Origin: Anaerolineales bacterium UBA6128
Lineage (GTDB): Bacteria > Chloroflexota > Anaerolineae > UBA1429
Reading direction: 5' to 3'
NCBI GenBank assembly: GCA_002423325.1
Contig: DIVQ01000089.1
Location: 9,034-42,557 of the forward strand
Length of the DNA stretch: 33,524 bases
How positions within the stretch are numbered: the first letter of the stretch is position 1; the number at the start of each line of letters is the position of its first letter. The notes under the pieces are model-generated. The model saw nothing but the letters and a program-made list of their open reading frames with translations. It was not told the origin of the DNA and did no database searches. Positions 7,829 to 15,521 of this stretch are shown in pieces. A program made the translations under genes and the position numbers.

Positions 7829-8806
7829 CTACTCGTCTCTGCCGGCGATCAGGATACGCGGCTTGGGGGGCTCCTGCTTGGGCTCGGATGACGACTCGAC
7901 GGCGCCGGGCACAATGATGCCCGTGGCCGTGCGCTGCACGGCCGCCTGTTTGCGTTCGGCCTGCTGACGCTCCTGTTGCTGTTGGCGCAGGCGCTGGGCG
8001 GTATGTTCGCGCATCCGATCGCGCAGCACGGCAGGATCGTGGTACGGCGTGCCCGGGCCGATCATCGAACGCAGCGCTTCACCCCTGGGCGACAGCATGT
8101 AGGCCTGAAAGATGTGTCCGTTCGCGCGCAGGAACGCATCCCAGGTGGCCTGCGGATGCGTATCGCGGTAGATCGCGTAGGCGTTGTGTGTGTACTCCAG
8201 CAGGCCGGGCTCGTAGTCGGCGGGCAGAATCACCGTGTTCGTTGACAGGCGCTTGACGCCCTCCAGCTCGAACAGGCGGCCGATGAGCAGGTTTCCCGGG
8301 CGCGCGACGCGCGCCAGCAGGTCGCTGCGTACTCTAAGAACGGTCTGTCGCAGACAATCGTAGAGCTCGAGTGCGCCTTGCGCGTTGACGGCAAGCAGGC
8401 GGAACAAACCCGTGATCGACTGCGACCAGGCCTGGAGTGTGGCCTGAAGGGCCTCGGGGTAAGGGGTGGCCTTTTCCTCAATGAACAGCTCCAGCACAGT
8501 GCGCTCGTCGGTGCGCGTGGGGTAATCGTGTACGAACCACTCCATCGTGCGGCGCATGTCGTCGGGATCGAGGTTGTGCAGCTCGCTCAGGTCGTAGCGC
8601 CCGCCCCAGTAGAGCGCAAAGGCCTCGCCCGACTCGAAACGGAAGCGGTCGCTCTGGGCATAGCTGTACAGAGCATTCAGCAGATAGCCCTCGGCGTCGC
8701 TGACGTGCAGGTCGCGCGACGCCTTGACCTGATCCTGCCGCATACAGCAGTTCTTGTACTTGCGACCACTGCCGCACGGACAGGGGTCATTGCGCGAAAC
8801 GGCCAT
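7829..8806 (-). CDS. SEC-C motif zinc-binding protein
   Basis: The protein (325 residues from ATG 8806) begins with a SEC-C zinc-binding motif, RNDPCPCGSGRKYKNCC, the same element found at the C-terminus of SecA and in many small adaptor proteins. The rest is a mostly helical region with no recognised domain. It ends in a Gln/Arg-rich coiled segment (about residues 255-290) and a Pro/Glu-rich tail. A GTG five codons upstream is possible, but ATG 8806 has GAGGAG seven bases before it, and the GTG would itself lie in that SD. The function is unknown; SEC-C motifs commonly mediate protein or nucleic-acid contacts. It is the first gene of the cluster running into the HAD and galK genes. Confidence 0.7.
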   Translation of the reverse strand: MAVSRNDPCPCGSGRKYKNCCMRQDQVKASRDLHVSDAEGYLLNALYSYAQSDRFRFESGEAFALYWGGRYDLSELHNLDPDDMRRTMEWFVHDYPTRTDERTVLELFIEEKATPYPEALQATLQAWSQSITGLFRLLAVNAQGALELYDCLRQTVLRVRSDLLARVARPGNLLIGRLFELEGVKRLSTNTVILPADYEPGLLEYTHNAYAIYRDTHPQATWDAFLRANGHIFQAYMLSPRGEALRSMIGPGTPYHDPAVLRDRMREHTAQRLRQQQQERQQAERKQAAVQRTATGIIVPGAVESSSEPKQEPPKPRILIAGRDE

Positions 8807-8878
8807 GCTCGCACTCCTCACGAGTCGGTCTCTCAGTCAGATGATCCGCGGGCTGCATCACCGCCGCAGCCGGAGGTG

Positions 8879-9304
8879 TCACCAACGCCCGCCCCAGATC
8901 AGTTTGCGCCAGGCGCGCCAGGTCGGGTTGGCGAACAACGAAGTGCGCTCGACGACCGGCGGCGGCGTAGGGCTCGGTTGCAGCAGAGGCGTGGGCGTTG
9001 CGGGGGCGGGCGTTGCGGTCAGCGGGACGACGCCGACGACGCCCTCCGGCAACAGCCCAGAGTCGCGCAGCGCCTCCTCCAGCCAGGCCGTCGTCCGCCG
9101 ACGGTCGAGCTCAGCTTGCAGGTCGGCGCGTTGCTGCTCCAGCGTCGCGACCTCGCCGGCCAGCTCCTCCTTGCGCGCTCGCAGACGGTAGGCATCAAGC
9201 GACTTGCTTGCGAACGCCAACAACAGGTAGAGCGCAAAAGTGGCCGCTACCACCACAACGAGCTGCCTGGCGCTGATCGGACCGGGTTGGCGACCGTCGC
9301 TCAT
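8879..9304 (-). CDS. DivIC/FtsB-like septum protein
   Basis: The 141-residue protein has the build of the DivIC/FtsB division family: a short cytoplasmic N-terminus, one membrane helix (about 14-33), then a coiled coil (about 38-75) rich in Glu, Leu and Arg. The C-terminal third departs from the family. It is a Pro/Thr-rich linker with repeats of PTP type, followed by a Trp-rich end (WRAWRKLIWGGRW), which could sit at the membrane surface or bind a partner. In known systems such proteins form a complex with FtsL and FtsQ at the septum. It has its own promoter, divergent from the response-regulator gene, and its stop lies 72 bases before the SEC-C gene. Confidence 0.6.
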   Translation of the reverse strand: MSDGRQPGPISARQLVVVVAATFALYLLLAFASKSLDAYRLRARKEELAGEVATLEQQRADLQAELDRRRTTAWLEEALRDSGLLPEGVVGVVPLTATPAPATPTPLLQPSPTPPPVVERTSLFANPTWRAWRKLIWGGRW

Positions 9305-9320
9305 GCTTCACCCCACCGCA

Positions 9321-9349
9321 ATGGTACCGCATTCGTTGAGCGCGGTCAA
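9321..9349 (-). promoter_or_regulatory. Candidate promoter for the divIC-like gene
   Basis: On the minus strand, TTGACC (9344-9349) and TACCAT (9321-9326) are 17 bases apart. It is divergent from, and close to, the response-regulator promoter. Confidence 0.45.
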
Positions 9350-9355
9350 CTGTTG

Positions 9356-9384
9356 TTGTGCCCCCTCAACTGACCGCGTATAAT
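9356..9384 (+). promoter_or_regulatory. Promoter of the two-component operon
   Basis: A perfect TATAAT (9379-9384) lies 17 bases after TTGTGC (9356-9361); TTGTTG at 9353 is an alternative -35. The leader to the response-regulator ATG would be about 60 bases. Confidence 0.6.
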
Positions 9385-9452
9385 CACCACAGTTCGATCG
9401 CTGCGCCGGGCTCGGGAGACTGCACGCGCGATACACTCGATGGAGATGCCCT

Positions 9453-10160
9453 ATGGAACGCCTCATTCTGGTAGTCGATGATGAAGAGGATGTCGCTGAG
9501 ACAATCGAGCGCGCCTTGCGGAACGCCGGACACCGTGTACTGGTCGCGAAACGCGGTGCAGATGCGCTGCAGATCGCACGTGAGACCCATCCGGACCTGG
9601 TGGTGCTGGACATTATCATGCCCGGCATGAACGGCATCGAGGTGTGCCGGCACATTCGCGCCAACCCGGAGCTGGCGCACACGCCTATCCTGTTCCTGAG
9701 CGCCAAGGGTGAGATCGGCGACAAGGTGGACGGCTTTGAGTCGGGCGCCGACGACTATATCACCAAGCCCTTCGATCTGCGCGAGCTAGCACTGCGCGTC
9801 AGGGCGCTGCTGCGCCGCGCGCAGTTCGGAATCGATTCCACCGAAGTCGAATCCATCGAGTTGGGCCCGCTGGTGCTCAACTGCCGCACATTTGAGATCA
9901 CAACCCCTCAACGCACCACGCTGTTGACGCCCGTCGAGTACGAGCTGCTGCGTTTTCTGATGAGCAACACGGGGCGCGTCTACTCGGCCGACCAGCTGCT
10001 GCAGCAGGTGTGGGGCTATCCCCCGGGCGTGGGCATGCCCGACCTGGTACGCGTGCACATCAAGAACGTGCGCGCCAAGATCGAGCCCGATCCGCGGCAT
10101 CCCATCTATCTGCGCAACGTCCTGCGAAGGGGCTACATGATCGAGGCCCCCAGGCAGTAG
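9453..10160 (+). CDS. OmpR/PhoB-family response regulator
   Basis: The 235-residue protein has a receiver domain (1-120), with acidic pair D9-D10, phospho-acceptor Asp53 in VVLDIIMPGM, Ser/Thr in FLSAKG and lysine in ITKPFD. A winged-helix DNA-binding domain (about 135-233) follows, containing the typical LTPVEYELLRFL, GRVYSADQLLQQVWGY and HIKNVRAKIEPDP segments. Phosphorylation should switch DNA binding and transcription of target promoters. ATG 9453 has GGAGAT seven bases upstream. The gene is followed after 20 bases by a cytoplasmic histidine kinase with its own receiver, so the two are co-transcribed and likely partners. Confidence 0.92.
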   Translation: MERLILVVDDEEDVAETIERALRNAGHRVLVAKRGADALQIARETHPDLVVLDIIMPGMNGIEVCRHIRANPELAHTPILFLSAKGEIGDKVDGFESGADDYITKPFDLRELALRVRALLRRAQFGIDSTEVESIELGPLVLNCRTFEITTPQRTTLLTPVEYELLRFLMSNTGRVYSADQLLQQVWGYPPGVGMPDLVRVHIKNVRAKIEPDPRHPIYLRNVLRRGYMIEAPRQ

Positions 10161-10180
10161 TTCACCAGAGGAGTCCGAGC

Positions 10181-11767
10181 ATGGTCGGAGAGCGTATCCT
10201 GGTTGCCGATGACGAGACCGATGTGCGCGAGATGTGCCTGCGCGCCCTGCGGCGCGTCGGCTATCAGGTCGCGGGCGCCAGCGGCGGACGCGAGGCCATC
10301 GAACGGATCCGGCGCGAGCCCTTCGACCTGCTGCTGACCGACCTCAAGATGCCCGATACCAGCGGCCTGGAAGCCTTTAAGGCCGTGCACGAGGACTACC
10401 CCGATCTGGTCGCCGTAGTCATAACGGGCTTTGGCACCATGGAGGCGGCCATCGAAGCGCTGCAACTGGGCGTGTCCGAGTTTGTGCTCAAGCCATTCAG
10501 GACCGCCGAACTGGTCGGTACGGTGGAACGCGCATTCGCCAAGCAGCGCCTGCAGCGCGAAAACGCCCGCCTCAAAGCGCTGATCCCCCTGTTCGACCTC
10601 AGCCGCGTCTTTATGAGCTCGGTCGATTTTGACACCGTCGCAAAGGACGTCGTGCGCATCGCGCGACAGGAACTGGGCGCAGACAGCGCTTCGATGCTGC
10701 TGCTGGACGCCGGCGATACGCTCACCGTCCGCGCGGCCACCGGGCTGCCCCAGGGCATCGTGTCAGCCACGCACCAAAAGGCAGACGAGGGCGTGGCCGG
10801 CTATGCCATCGCCCATCGCGAACCGGTCATCGTGCAGGGCGACCTGCGCGACGATCCGCGCTTCTCCAACGTGCAGAGCAGCGGTCAGGTGCGCAGTTCG
10901 ATCTGCGTGCCGCTGATTCACAAGGACCAGGTTCTGGGCGTGCTGAATGTCTCGCGCGTGCAGCGGCCCTCGCCCTTCGCGCAGAGCGACGTCGAACTGC
11001 TGTCGGTGCTGGGTACACAGGCCGCCGTGGCCATCGACAACGCGCGCATGTTCCGCGAGATCCAGACGGCCTACGACAAGCTGGCCGAGCTCGACCACCT
11101 CAAGAGCGAGTTCATCGGCATCGCCGCCCACGAGTTGCGTGCGCCCCTGGCCATCGTGCTCACCTACGCGTCGCTGCTCGAGGACGAGGTGACCGGTCAG
11201 ATGCGCGACCATCTGGAGCAGGTGACCGATGCGGCTCTGCAACTCAAATCCATCATCGACGAGATGATCAGCCTGCACGAGATCGACTCCGGGGAGGCCG
11301 AGGCGTCGCAGCAACAGGTCTCGATCGCCCACGCTGTAGAGGAGACGCTCCACAACCTGGCGCTACTGGCTTCCCACAAGCAGCAGCGCATCGTGGTCGA
11401 GATAGCGCCGGACTTGCCAGCGGCCCACGCCGATGAGCGGCTGGTATCGCTGATTCTCAACAACTTGCTCTCCAACGCGATCAAGTTCACGCCCGACCGG
11501 GGGACCATCACCATCTCGGCCTGCGAGGACAATGACCGCATCCTGACGTCGGTGCGCGATACGGGCATCGGCATCCCCGCGCCCGAGCTGGAGCGCATCT
11601 TTGAGCGCTTCTACCAGGTCGAGGGCTCGCTGCGCCGCCGCCATGGCGGCATCGGTCTGGGCCTGTCCATCGCGCGCGAAATGGCTCAGCTCATGAACGG
11701 CCAGATCGAGGTCACCAGCCAGGAGGGCAAGGGCTCCGAGTTCCTGCTCATCCTGCCACGCGCCTGA
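10181..11767 (+). CDS. Soluble hybrid histidine kinase: receiver-GAF-HisKA-HATPase
   Basis: From ATG 10181 (AGAGGAG eight bases upstream) the protein has 528 residues and no membrane segment. Domains in order are: a receiver (1-120, Asp54 in LLLTDLKMPD, Lys in LKPFR), a coiled linker, a GAF sensor domain (about 135-290), HisKA with phospho-acceptor His317 in AAHELRAP, and a C-terminal HATPase. The HATPase has an N box (NNLLSNAIKFTPD), G1 (DTGIGIP), an F box (FERFYQ) and G2 (GIGLGLSIA). The receiver at the N-terminus is unusual for a hybrid kinase and suggests the kinase is itself gated by another kinase as well as by the GAF ligand. The preceding response regulator is the obvious output. Confidence 0.9.
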   Translation: MVGERILVADDETDVREMCLRALRRVGYQVAGASGGREAIERIRREPFDLLLTDLKMPDTSGLEAFKAVHEDYPDLVAVVITGFGTMEAAIEALQLGVSEFVLKPFRTAELVGTVERAFAKQRLQRENARLKALIPLFDLSRVFMSSVDFDTVAKDVVRIARQELGADSASMLLLDAGDTLTVRAATGLPQGIVSATHQKADEGVAGYAIAHREPVIVQGDLRDDPRFSNVQSSGQVRSSICVPLIHKDQVLGVLNVSRVQRPSPFAQSDVELLSVLGTQAAVAIDNARMFREIQTAYDKLAELDHLKSEFIGIAAHELRAPLAIVLTYASLLEDEVTGQMRDHLEQVTDAALQLKSIIDEMISLHEIDSGEAEASQQQVSIAHAVEETLHNLALLASHKQQRIVVEIAPDLPAAHADERLVSLILNNLLSNAIKFTPDRGTITISACEDNDRILTSVRDTGIGIPAPELERIFERFYQVEGSLRRRHGGIGLGLSIAREMAQLMNGQIEVTSQEGKGSEFLLILPRA

Positions 11768-11796
11768 CACATCGGGTATTCAGCACTCGCCAACGT

Positions 11797-11824
11797 TTGA
11801 CACGCCTCGCCACGAGGCTAGACT
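11797..11824 (+). promoter_or_regulatory. Promoter with an operator-like palindrome, acetyl esterase gene
   Basis: TTGACA (11797-11802) and TAGACT (11819-11824) are 16 bases apart. The spacer (11804-11818) is a perfect inverted repeat, GCCTCG-CCA-CGAGGC, placed where a repressor would block RNA polymerase. Confidence 0.55.
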
Positions 11825-11871
11825 GCGCCGCGTTCCTGCTCCCCATCCACGTCACCGAAAGGAGTCGCCCG

Positions 11872-12831
11872 ATGCCCGTTTTCGACAAACCGCTCGAAGA
11901 GCTCGAGACCTACAAACCGGCGCTGACGTGCCAGCCCGATTTTGGCGCCTTCTGGGAGCGCACCCTGGCCGAGTCGCGCCAGGCCCCGCTCAACGCGCAG
12001 GTTCAGCCCGCCGACTATCCCATCATGGGCCCCCGCGTGTACGAAGTGCTATACGACGGTTGGCGCGGCGCGCGCATCTGCGGCTGGTTCGTGGTGCCGC
12101 AGGGCGATGGGCCCTTCCCCACGTTGATCCAGTATCACGGCTACAGCGGCAACAAGGGCGAGATCGCGCCGCTGCTGATCTGGGCGGCGCAGGGCTATGC
12201 CGTCTTTGCCGTCGATGTGCGCGGGCAGTCGGGACGCAGCACCGATCCCACCGTCTACTCTGAGGGACACACCAAGGGCTGGATGACTGCCGGCATCACC
12301 GACCCGGAGGAGTACTACTACCGCGGCGCCTATGTGGACTGCGTGCGCGCCATCGATTTCGTCTGCTCGCGCCCCGAGTGCGATGCCGCGCACATCGGCC
12401 TCACCGGCGTCTCGCAGGGCGGCGCGCTCAGCCTGGCCGTGGCCGGGCTGGACCCGCGCCCCGTGCTCACGATGCCCGAGGTGCCCTATTTGTGCCATTT
12501 CAAGCGCGCCGTCGAGATGGCCGCCGTGATGCCCTATCTGGAGATCTCGGACTATATCCGCGTGTGGCCCAGACGCGCCGATCAGGTCTGGCGCACGCTG
12601 AGCTACTTTGACAACCTGAACCTGGCAGCGCGCATCGGCTGCGCCACGCTGGTGGACGTGGGCCTGCTGGATGACTGCTGCCCTCCCTCCACCATCTATG
12701 CGACCTACAACCAGATTCGTGCCCCCAAACAGATCGTGCCCTTCCCCTACCACAAGCACGAACAGATCGGGCCCTTCTGGGAGTACAAACTGCGCTGGGC
12801 GCACCACTATTTGCAGGGTCGCCCGCTGTAG
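11872..12831 (+). CDS. Acetyl xylan esterase / cephalosporin-C deacetylase (CE7)
   Basis: The 319-residue alpha/beta hydrolase belongs to the AXE1 (CE7) family, which removes acetyl groups from xylo-oligosaccharides and cephalosporin C in the cytoplasm. The catalytic triad is visible: Ser181 in GVSQGG, Asp267 in GLLDDCCPPST and His296 in the HE pair of PYHKHE. The family N-terminus (MPVFDKPLEELETYKP) fixes the start at ATG 11872, with AAAGGAG eight bases upstream; the frame is open 25 codons further, but without a ribosome site. CE7 enzymes are usually hexamers of about 320 residues, matching this length. It appears to be a single-gene unit behind a promoter with an operator-like palindrome, so sugar-responsive control is plausible. 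Confidence 0.92.
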   Translation: MPVFDKPLEELETYKPALTCQPDFGAFWERTLAESRQAPLNAQVQPADYPIMGPRVYEVLYDGWRGARICGWFVVPQGDGPFPTLIQYHGYSGNKGEIAPLLIWAAQGYAVFAVDVRGQSGRSTDPTVYSEGHTKGWMTAGITDPEEYYYRGAYVDCVRAIDFVCSRPECDAAHIGLTGVSQGGALSLAVAGLDPRPVLTMPEVPYLCHFKRAVEMAAVMPYLEISDYIRVWPRRADQVWRTLSYFDNLNLAARIGCATLVDVGLLDDCCPPSTIYATYNQIRAPKQIVPFPYHKHEQIGPFWEYKLRWAHHYLQGRPL

Positions 12832-12927
12832 CCCCTGCGGCGTCTGACGACCACCGCCGGGGCACGGCGACAGGCTTGAGCACGCGCCGCGCCCCACAAC
12901 GGGTACCCCTTAGCGCCCTCCCGCCGC

Positions 12928-12957
12928 CTCGACGCCTTCCCGTGCTTCTGCTATACT
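12928..12957 (+). promoter_or_regulatory. Weak candidate promoter for the TPR-mop operon
   Basis: TATACT (12952-12957) is good, but the best -35, CTCGAC (12928-12933), is poor and 18 bases away. The leader would be about 22 bases. Confidence 0.35.
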
Positions 12958-12984
12958 GCACGGACGTTCGCACGGAGGCGCTTG

Positions 12985-14073
12985 ATGACACAGCACCCAC
13001 AGAATAGCAGTACGCAGTTGCCGCAGGCGCAGGACGCCTACCGCAGACTGCAGCTCGATGAGGCCCTTACAGGCTACACCCGCCTGCTTGAGATCGACCC
13101 GAACCACTATGACGCCCAGGTCGGCGTGGCGCGCACGCTCATTCGACAGCGCCGCCAAGCCGAGGCGTTGGCCGCAGCGCAGCGCGCAGTGGAGCTGGAT
13201 CCGGCGCGCTACGAGGGCCACGCCGCACTGGCCGTGCTTTACTTTCTCACCGACGACCTGGACAAGGCCGAGGCCGCAGTGCAACGCGCCATCGCCTTGG
13301 CGCCCACCGAGCCTGAGCCACACCTCACGCATTCGCAGATCCGCGCCGACCGCAAAGCCTTCGACGAAGCGCGCACCGAGCTCGATGCGGCCCGTGAACA
13401 GATCCTGCACATCGCCGACGATGACCTGCGTCAGGAGATGCTGGCTTTTGCGGCGCACACCGAGACCTATCTGTTGCTGGCCGAGGGCAAGGGAGACGAC
13501 GCGCGCGCGGTGGCCCAGAGCGTCATCGCGCTGGAGGAAGCCAACCCGCACGCCGCCTGCCTGGCCTACTCCAACCTGGGCATCCTCGAGGCGCGCGCGC
13601 GGCGCTACGGCCCCGCCGTCGAATACCTTGAGCGCGCCTTTGAGATGAACCCCTACCTGGAGGGCGCCGGCACGACGCTCGGCCGCCTGCTGATTCTGCG
13701 CGGAGATCCCGCGCGTGCCGCAGAGGTACTGTCCAAGCTGATGGAGAACCCCTGCGTACACGGCGGCGCGCCACACTTGGCCTACGGCCTCGCACTGGCC
13801 CGCACAGGGCGGCGCCAGGAGGCGCTCGTGCAGTACCGTCAGGCGCTCGATGAGGGCCTGCACGGCTCCAACGCCATCATGGCGCGCTGGCAACTGATCT
13901 GGCTCAGCACCACCGGCCGACTGGTAGTCATCGGCTTGGCGCTGGCCGGGCTGGCGGCCTGGCTGATCTGGGGCAATCCGTCGTCACAGGTACTGACGCT
14001 GCTGGTGATGCTGGCCGTGATTCTTGTGCTGCAGCAATTGTGGAACCGGTCGCGCCCTGCGCGACCCCGCTAA
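12985..14073 (+). CDS. Tetratricopeptide-repeat protein with C-terminal membrane hairpin
   Basis: The 362-residue protein is a helical-repeat scaffold. Residues 12-290 contain tandem TPR units, with the clearest around residues 20-110 (ALTGYTRLLEIDPNHYDAQV, then QAEALAAAQRAVELDP, then KAEAAVQRAIALAP). More diverged units follow. The end has two hydrophobic helices (about 312-328 and 333-351) and a basic tail, so the repeats should face the cytoplasm, anchored by a hairpin. The partner is unknown. I start it at ATG 12985, not TTG 12982, because GGAGG lies six bases before it. It is followed after 19 bases by a Mop-domain gene, probably on the same transcript. Confidence 0.75.
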   Translation: MTQHPQNSSTQLPQAQDAYRRLQLDEALTGYTRLLEIDPNHYDAQVGVARTLIRQRRQAEALAAAQRAVELDPARYEGHAALAVLYFLTDDLDKAEAAVQRAIALAPTEPEPHLTHSQIRADRKAFDEARTELDAAREQILHIADDDLRQEMLAFAAHTETYLLLAEGKGDDARAVAQSVIALEEANPHAACLAYSNLGILEARARRYGPAVEYLERAFEMNPYLEGAGTTLGRLLILRGDPARAAEVLSKLMENPCVHGGAPHLAYGLALARTGRRQEALVQYRQALDEGLHGSNAIMARWQLIWLSTTGRLVVIGLALAGLAAWLIWGNPSSQVLTLLVMLAVILVLQQLWNRSRPARPR

Positions 14074-14092
14074 CAGAAAGAGGAGATCAGCG

Positions 14093-14302
14093 ATGAAGCT
14101 CAGCGCGCGCAATGTGCTCAAGGGTGTGGTCAAGCAGGTTACACACGGGGCGGTCAACAGCGAGGTCATCATCGAGCTGCCGGGCGGCGCCGAGATGGTG
14201 TCGATCATAACCAAGTCGTCGGCCGAAAACCTGGCGCTCGCGCCGGGCAAGGCAGTCTATGCGGTGATCAAGGCCTCGAACGTGATGGTGGCCGTCGACT
14301 AG
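14093..14302 (+). CDS. Mop-type molybdopterin/oxyanion-binding protein, copy 1
   Basis: The 69-residue protein is a single Mop (TOBE-like) domain, MKLSARNVLKGVVKQV followed by TEM-like strand motifs and a VYAVIKASNVMVAVD end, close to clostridial molbindins. Such proteins oligomerise and bind molybdate or tungstate in the cytoplasm, as storage or buffering. ATG 14093 has AGAGGAG eight bases upstream. A second copy lies at 15306-15521 with only six mismatches over the last 202 bases. The gene follows the TPR gene by 19 bases; nearby wtpA/wtpB and a Moco-type riboswitch support an oxyanion role. Confidence 0.88.
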   Translation: MKLSARNVLKGVVKQVTHGAVNSEVIIELPGGAEMVSIITKSSAENLALAPGKAVYAVIKASNVMVAVD

Positions 14303-14329
14303 GCGACTCGAGTTCACAGCATTTGGCCC

Positions 14330-14358
14330 TTGTCAAGGTAGTGGGAGTGTGATATACT
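14330..14358 (+). promoter_or_regulatory. Promoter of LysM gene 1
   Basis: TTGTCA (14330-14335) and TATACT (14353-14358) are 17 bases apart. The promoter of the second LysM gene (19573-19601) has the same layout. Confidence 0.7.
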
Positions 14359-14403
14359 GTCACCATACGGTTAGCGGCACACCTGCAACTCAGGAGGCCC
14401 TCG

Positions 14404-15225
14404 ATGAAAAAGCGGGTCCTTACCATCCTCACACTTATGTCTCTCTTGCTTTCTGGAGTGGCCGGTATCCTTGCATCGCCGGTCGGTGCTGATGACGGGG
14501 TGTATCACTACGTGGGGTGGGGAGACACGCTCTCCTACATTGCCGTCAAGTACCACGTCACAGTACCCGAGATCATGGCGGCCAACGAGTTGACGAACGC
14601 CGACCTGATCTATGCCGGGCGCAAGCTGCTCATCCCCGTCGCCGCGGGCGCCTACGTGGAGCACACAGTGGTCTGGGGGGACTCACTGCTCTCAATCTCG
14701 CGCACGTACGGCGTCCCCTACTGGGATATTGTCTTGCGCAACGACATCCCCAACCCAAACCTGATCATTGTCGGGCAGAAACTGCTCATTCCTGCGGAAG
14801 GGTCCGAAGCACCGCCCGCAGTCGTCGAGCCGACGGTTGCAGCTTCGACCGAGGCCACCCCCGCAGCAACAGCCGTAGTTGCTGAGGAGACAGTCGTGCC
14901 AGAGGCCCCCGCGCTTGGGGCGGGCATCACCATCACCAGCCCGTTGCCCGACGCCGAGGTCACCAGCCCCGTGACGGTGACCGGCTTTGGCGCCGGCTTT
15001 GAGAACACCCTGGCCATCGACATCCTGAACGCCAGTGGCGTTGTCATCGGCCAAGGCTACGCGATGGTAGACGCCGAGACGGGCAGGATGGGGCCCTTCA
15101 CGGGCTCCATCGAGTTCACCGCCCCGGCTCAGGCGGAGCTCGGGCGCATCCAGGTGTACTCGATCAGCCCGCGCGACGGCGCCATCGAGAACTTGGCTTC
15201 GGTGTCGGTGAAGCTCAAGCCCTAG
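14404..15225 (+). CDS. Secreted double-LysM protein with Gmad2 domain, copy 1
   Basis: The 273-residue exported protein has a signal peptide (residues 1-29, basic start then a Leu-rich core) and two LysM repeats (about 35-80 and 83-133; each has WGDTL/WGDSL and an ending like GRKLLIPV). After a Pro/Ala/Glu linker (about 138-175) comes a Gmad2 immunoglobulin-like domain (about 178-273) with TSPLPDAEVTSPVTVTG and GSIEFTAP. LysM repeats bind N-acetylglucosamine polymers such as peptidoglycan; Gmad2 domains are often in surface and sporulation proteins, with unclear function. It likely sits at the cell wall. AGGAGG lies before ATG 14404. A terminator follows at 15251. A paralogue is at 19648. Confidence 0.85.
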   Translation: MKKRVLTILTLMSLLLSGVAGILASPVGADDGVYHYVGWGDTLSYIAVKYHVTVPEIMAANELTNADLIYAGRKLLIPVAAGAYVEHTVVWGDSLLSISRTYGVPYWDIVLRNDIPNPNLIIVGQKLLIPAEGSEAPPAVVEPTVAASTEATPAATAVVAEETVVPEAPALGAGITITSPLPDAEVTSPVTVTGFGAGFENTLAIDILNASGVVIGQGYAMVDAETGRMGPFTGSIEFTAPAQAELGRIQVYSISPRDGAIENLASVSVKLKP

Positions 15226-15250
15226 CCGTCCCATTGTCTCCTGACGTAAC

Positions 15251-15280
15251 AGCGGCAGCACTCTACCGGGTGCTGCCGTT
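15251..15280 (+). terminator. Intrinsic terminator of LysM gene 1
   Basis: Stem CGGCAGCAC (15253-15261) pairs with GTGCTGCCG (15270-15278), then TTT. The right arm and the following bases resemble those after LysM gene 2. It separates Mop copy 2 from upstream transcription. Confidence 0.7.
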
Positions 15281-15305
15281 TGCATTGCCGTCGGGAGCCT
15301 GTCTA

Positions 15306-15521
15306 GTGCGCCATCCCATCAGCGCACGCAATGTGCACAAGGGTGTGGTCAAGCAGGTTACGCACGGGGCGGTCAACAGCGAGGTCATCATCGCGCTGCC
15401 GGGCGACACCGAGATGGTGTCGATCATAACCAAGTCGTCGGCCGAAAACCTGGCGCTCGCGCCGGGCAAGGCAGTCTATGCGGTGATCAAGGCCTCGAAC
15501 GTGATGGTGGCCGTCGACTAG
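15306..15521 (+). CDS. Mop-type oxyanion-binding protein, copy 2 (recent duplicate)
   Basis: The 71-residue product is almost the same as the Mop protein at 14093. The region from the SARNV motif onward has six base differences in 202, and the last 110 or so bases are identical, including the stop. The N-terminus differs: no ATG equivalent remains, and the best start is GTG 15306, giving VRHPISARNV, with GGGAG about nine bases upstream. An open frame back to ATG-like codons runs through the LysM terminator and is not a credible start. The stop overlaps the end of wtpB on the other strand by three bases. With a terminator immediately upstream and no clear promoter, expression may be low. Confidence 0.65.
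   Translation: MRHPISARNVHKGVVKQVTHGAVNSEVIIALPGDTEMVSIITKSSAENLALAPGKAVYAVIKASNVMVAVD

Noticed and set aside
15234..15305. Upstream extension of Mop copy 2
   Set aside because: The added residues are encoded by the LysM terminator hairpin, so the GTG at 15306 is the better start.
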